From: Halorubrum xinjiangense
GTDB lineage: Archaea > Halobacteriota > Halobacteria > Halobacteriales > Haloferacaceae
DNA length: 64,000 bases
Assembly (NCBI RefSeq): GCF_900102375.1
Contig: NZ_FNBO01000009.1
Coordinates: 88,549 to 152,548, forward strand
Direction of reading: 5' to 3'
Shown piece by piece: positions 60,640-64,000 of the stretch. Each line of letters starts with the position of its first letter. Within the stretch, counting starts at the first letter, position 1. The notes below the pieces were generated by a model. It did not search any database. It was not told the origin of the DNA and was given only the letters and a program-made list of their open reading frames with translations. A program made the translations under genes and the position numbers.

Positions 60640-60663
60640 CAACCGTGTATACGTGCGATCCAG
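60640..60663 (+). other. Pre-23S rRNA processing stem, 5' arm
   Basis: CAACCGTGTA, a 2-base bulge, then CGTGCGATCCAG is complementary to CTGGATCGCACG, a 3-base bulge and TACACGGTTG at 63727-63751. The stem brackets the 23S gene and the opposing bulges resemble a bulge-helix-bulge endonuclease site. Confidence 0.8.
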
Positions 60664-60775
60664 ACGTCCACTGAACTCATCCGAGTTCGTGGAACGTCAG
60701 TGAACCATATACAGTCGGGTGACACTATGTCACTTGACACCGTCAGCACTCTCTTCGGAGAGTTGGCTGACACAC

Positions 60776-63682
<2,907 letters not shown>

Positions 63683-63726
63683 CATTGGCGCTGACGCGCC
63701 ACGACTCGCATGAGTTCAGGCGGTAT

Positions 63727-63751
63727 CTGGATCGCACGATTTACACGGTTG
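63727..63751 (+). other. Pre-23S rRNA processing stem, 3' arm
   Basis: It pairs with 60640-60663. The remaining 23S-5S spacer (63683-63840) contains a hairpin-forming gtccgtcacgagtgacgg and gagtctcggttcgactccgag, probably 5S processing signals. Confidence 0.8.
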
Positions 63752-63840
63752 GTATCGAACCAGACCGACACAGGCATCTCGCTTCGTCCGTCACGAGTGA
63801 CGGTTCGAAGAGAGTCTCGGTTCGACTCCGAGAGTCGGCG

Positions 63841-63962
63841 TAAAGGCGGCCAGAGCGGTGGGGGAACACCCGTACCCATTCCGAACACGGAAGTTAAGCC
63901 CACCAGCGTATCGTGAAGTACTGGAGTGAGCGATCCTCTGGGAACCACGAGTCGCCGCCTGC
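63841..63962 (+). rRNA. rrf: 5S ribosomal RNA
   Basis: TAAAGGCGGCCAGAGCGGTG opens and GTCGCCGCCTGCC closes a 122-base 5S gene. The CCGTACCCATTCCGAACACG and GAAGTTAAGCCCACCAGCG blocks are standard archaeal 5S. The tail to 64000 has no complete gene; any following tRNA-Cys is not in the window. Confidence 0.96.
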
Positions 63963-64000
63963 CCACTCATACGGGAGCCAACTCCCATCCAGCCCACGGA

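Overview
The window is a high-GC (roughly two-thirds G+C) chromosomal segment of a haloarchaeon. The evidence is the strongly acidic proteins, an archaeal 16S-tRNA-Ala-23S-5S operon, an Orc1/Cdc6 gene beside an ORB-flanked AT-rich origin, DNA polymerase D, archaeal PurO, KEOPS Cgi121, Hel308 and the chromosomal protein MC1. The rRNA and gene order around orc1 (signal peptidase I, PolD small subunit) fit Halorubrum or a close relative. Genus is an inference; nothing was searched.

Layout. 1-15.9 kb: metabolism and small conserved haloarchaeal proteins (iron ADH fragment, threonine synthase, uracil phosphoribosyltransferase, a CobW-type metallochaperone with its 3' end tandemly duplicated, an ArsA/Get3-like ATPase, the CstA transporter, an S9 peptidase, PurO, tRNA-Gln). 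15.9-25 kb: Cgi121 overlapping Hel308, a methyltransferase, two MgtE-like half transporters, conserved unknowns, and a small HTH-10 protein whose stop codon lies in an IS200/IS605-like terminal palindrome. 24.8-28.1 kb: aspartate kinase and the OapA-OapB-OapC set. 28.3-37.5 kb: a putative catabolic cluster (DoxX-like, BNR repeat protein, TatD-like hydrolase, FAH-family hydrolase, amidohydrolase, TetR regulator, DUF35 protein, thiolase-fold enzyme lacking its cysteine, CaiB-type CoA transferase) tied together by three copies of one palindromic operator. 37.5-43.3 kb: replication origin, orc1, signal peptidase, PolD small subunit. 43.3-57.6 kb: housekeeping and conserved unknown genes including PspAB, HemB, a ferredoxin, ValS and PyrD. 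57.9-64 kb: MC1 and the complete rRNA operon with both long precursor-processing stems.

The most interesting signal is not a protein. Four intergenic elements of about 300-400 bp (near 19.1, 30.9, 52.0 and 52.7-53.1 kb) share short invariant blocks, while their long helices differ in sequence but keep pairing. A two-part TCAAAG/CTTTGG helix in three copies becomes TCGAAG/CTTCGG in the fourth. This compensatory pattern points to a dispersed, structured, probably self-promoted RNA family, or an RNA-encoding repeat, that I do not recognise. Long ORFs across these elements are spurious.

Second in interest are the operator TTTACC-N4-GGTAAA that defines a local TetR regulon, and the cysteine-less thiolase paired with a DUF35 zinc-ribbon protein, an arrangement reminiscent of retro-aldolases of the Ltp2 type.
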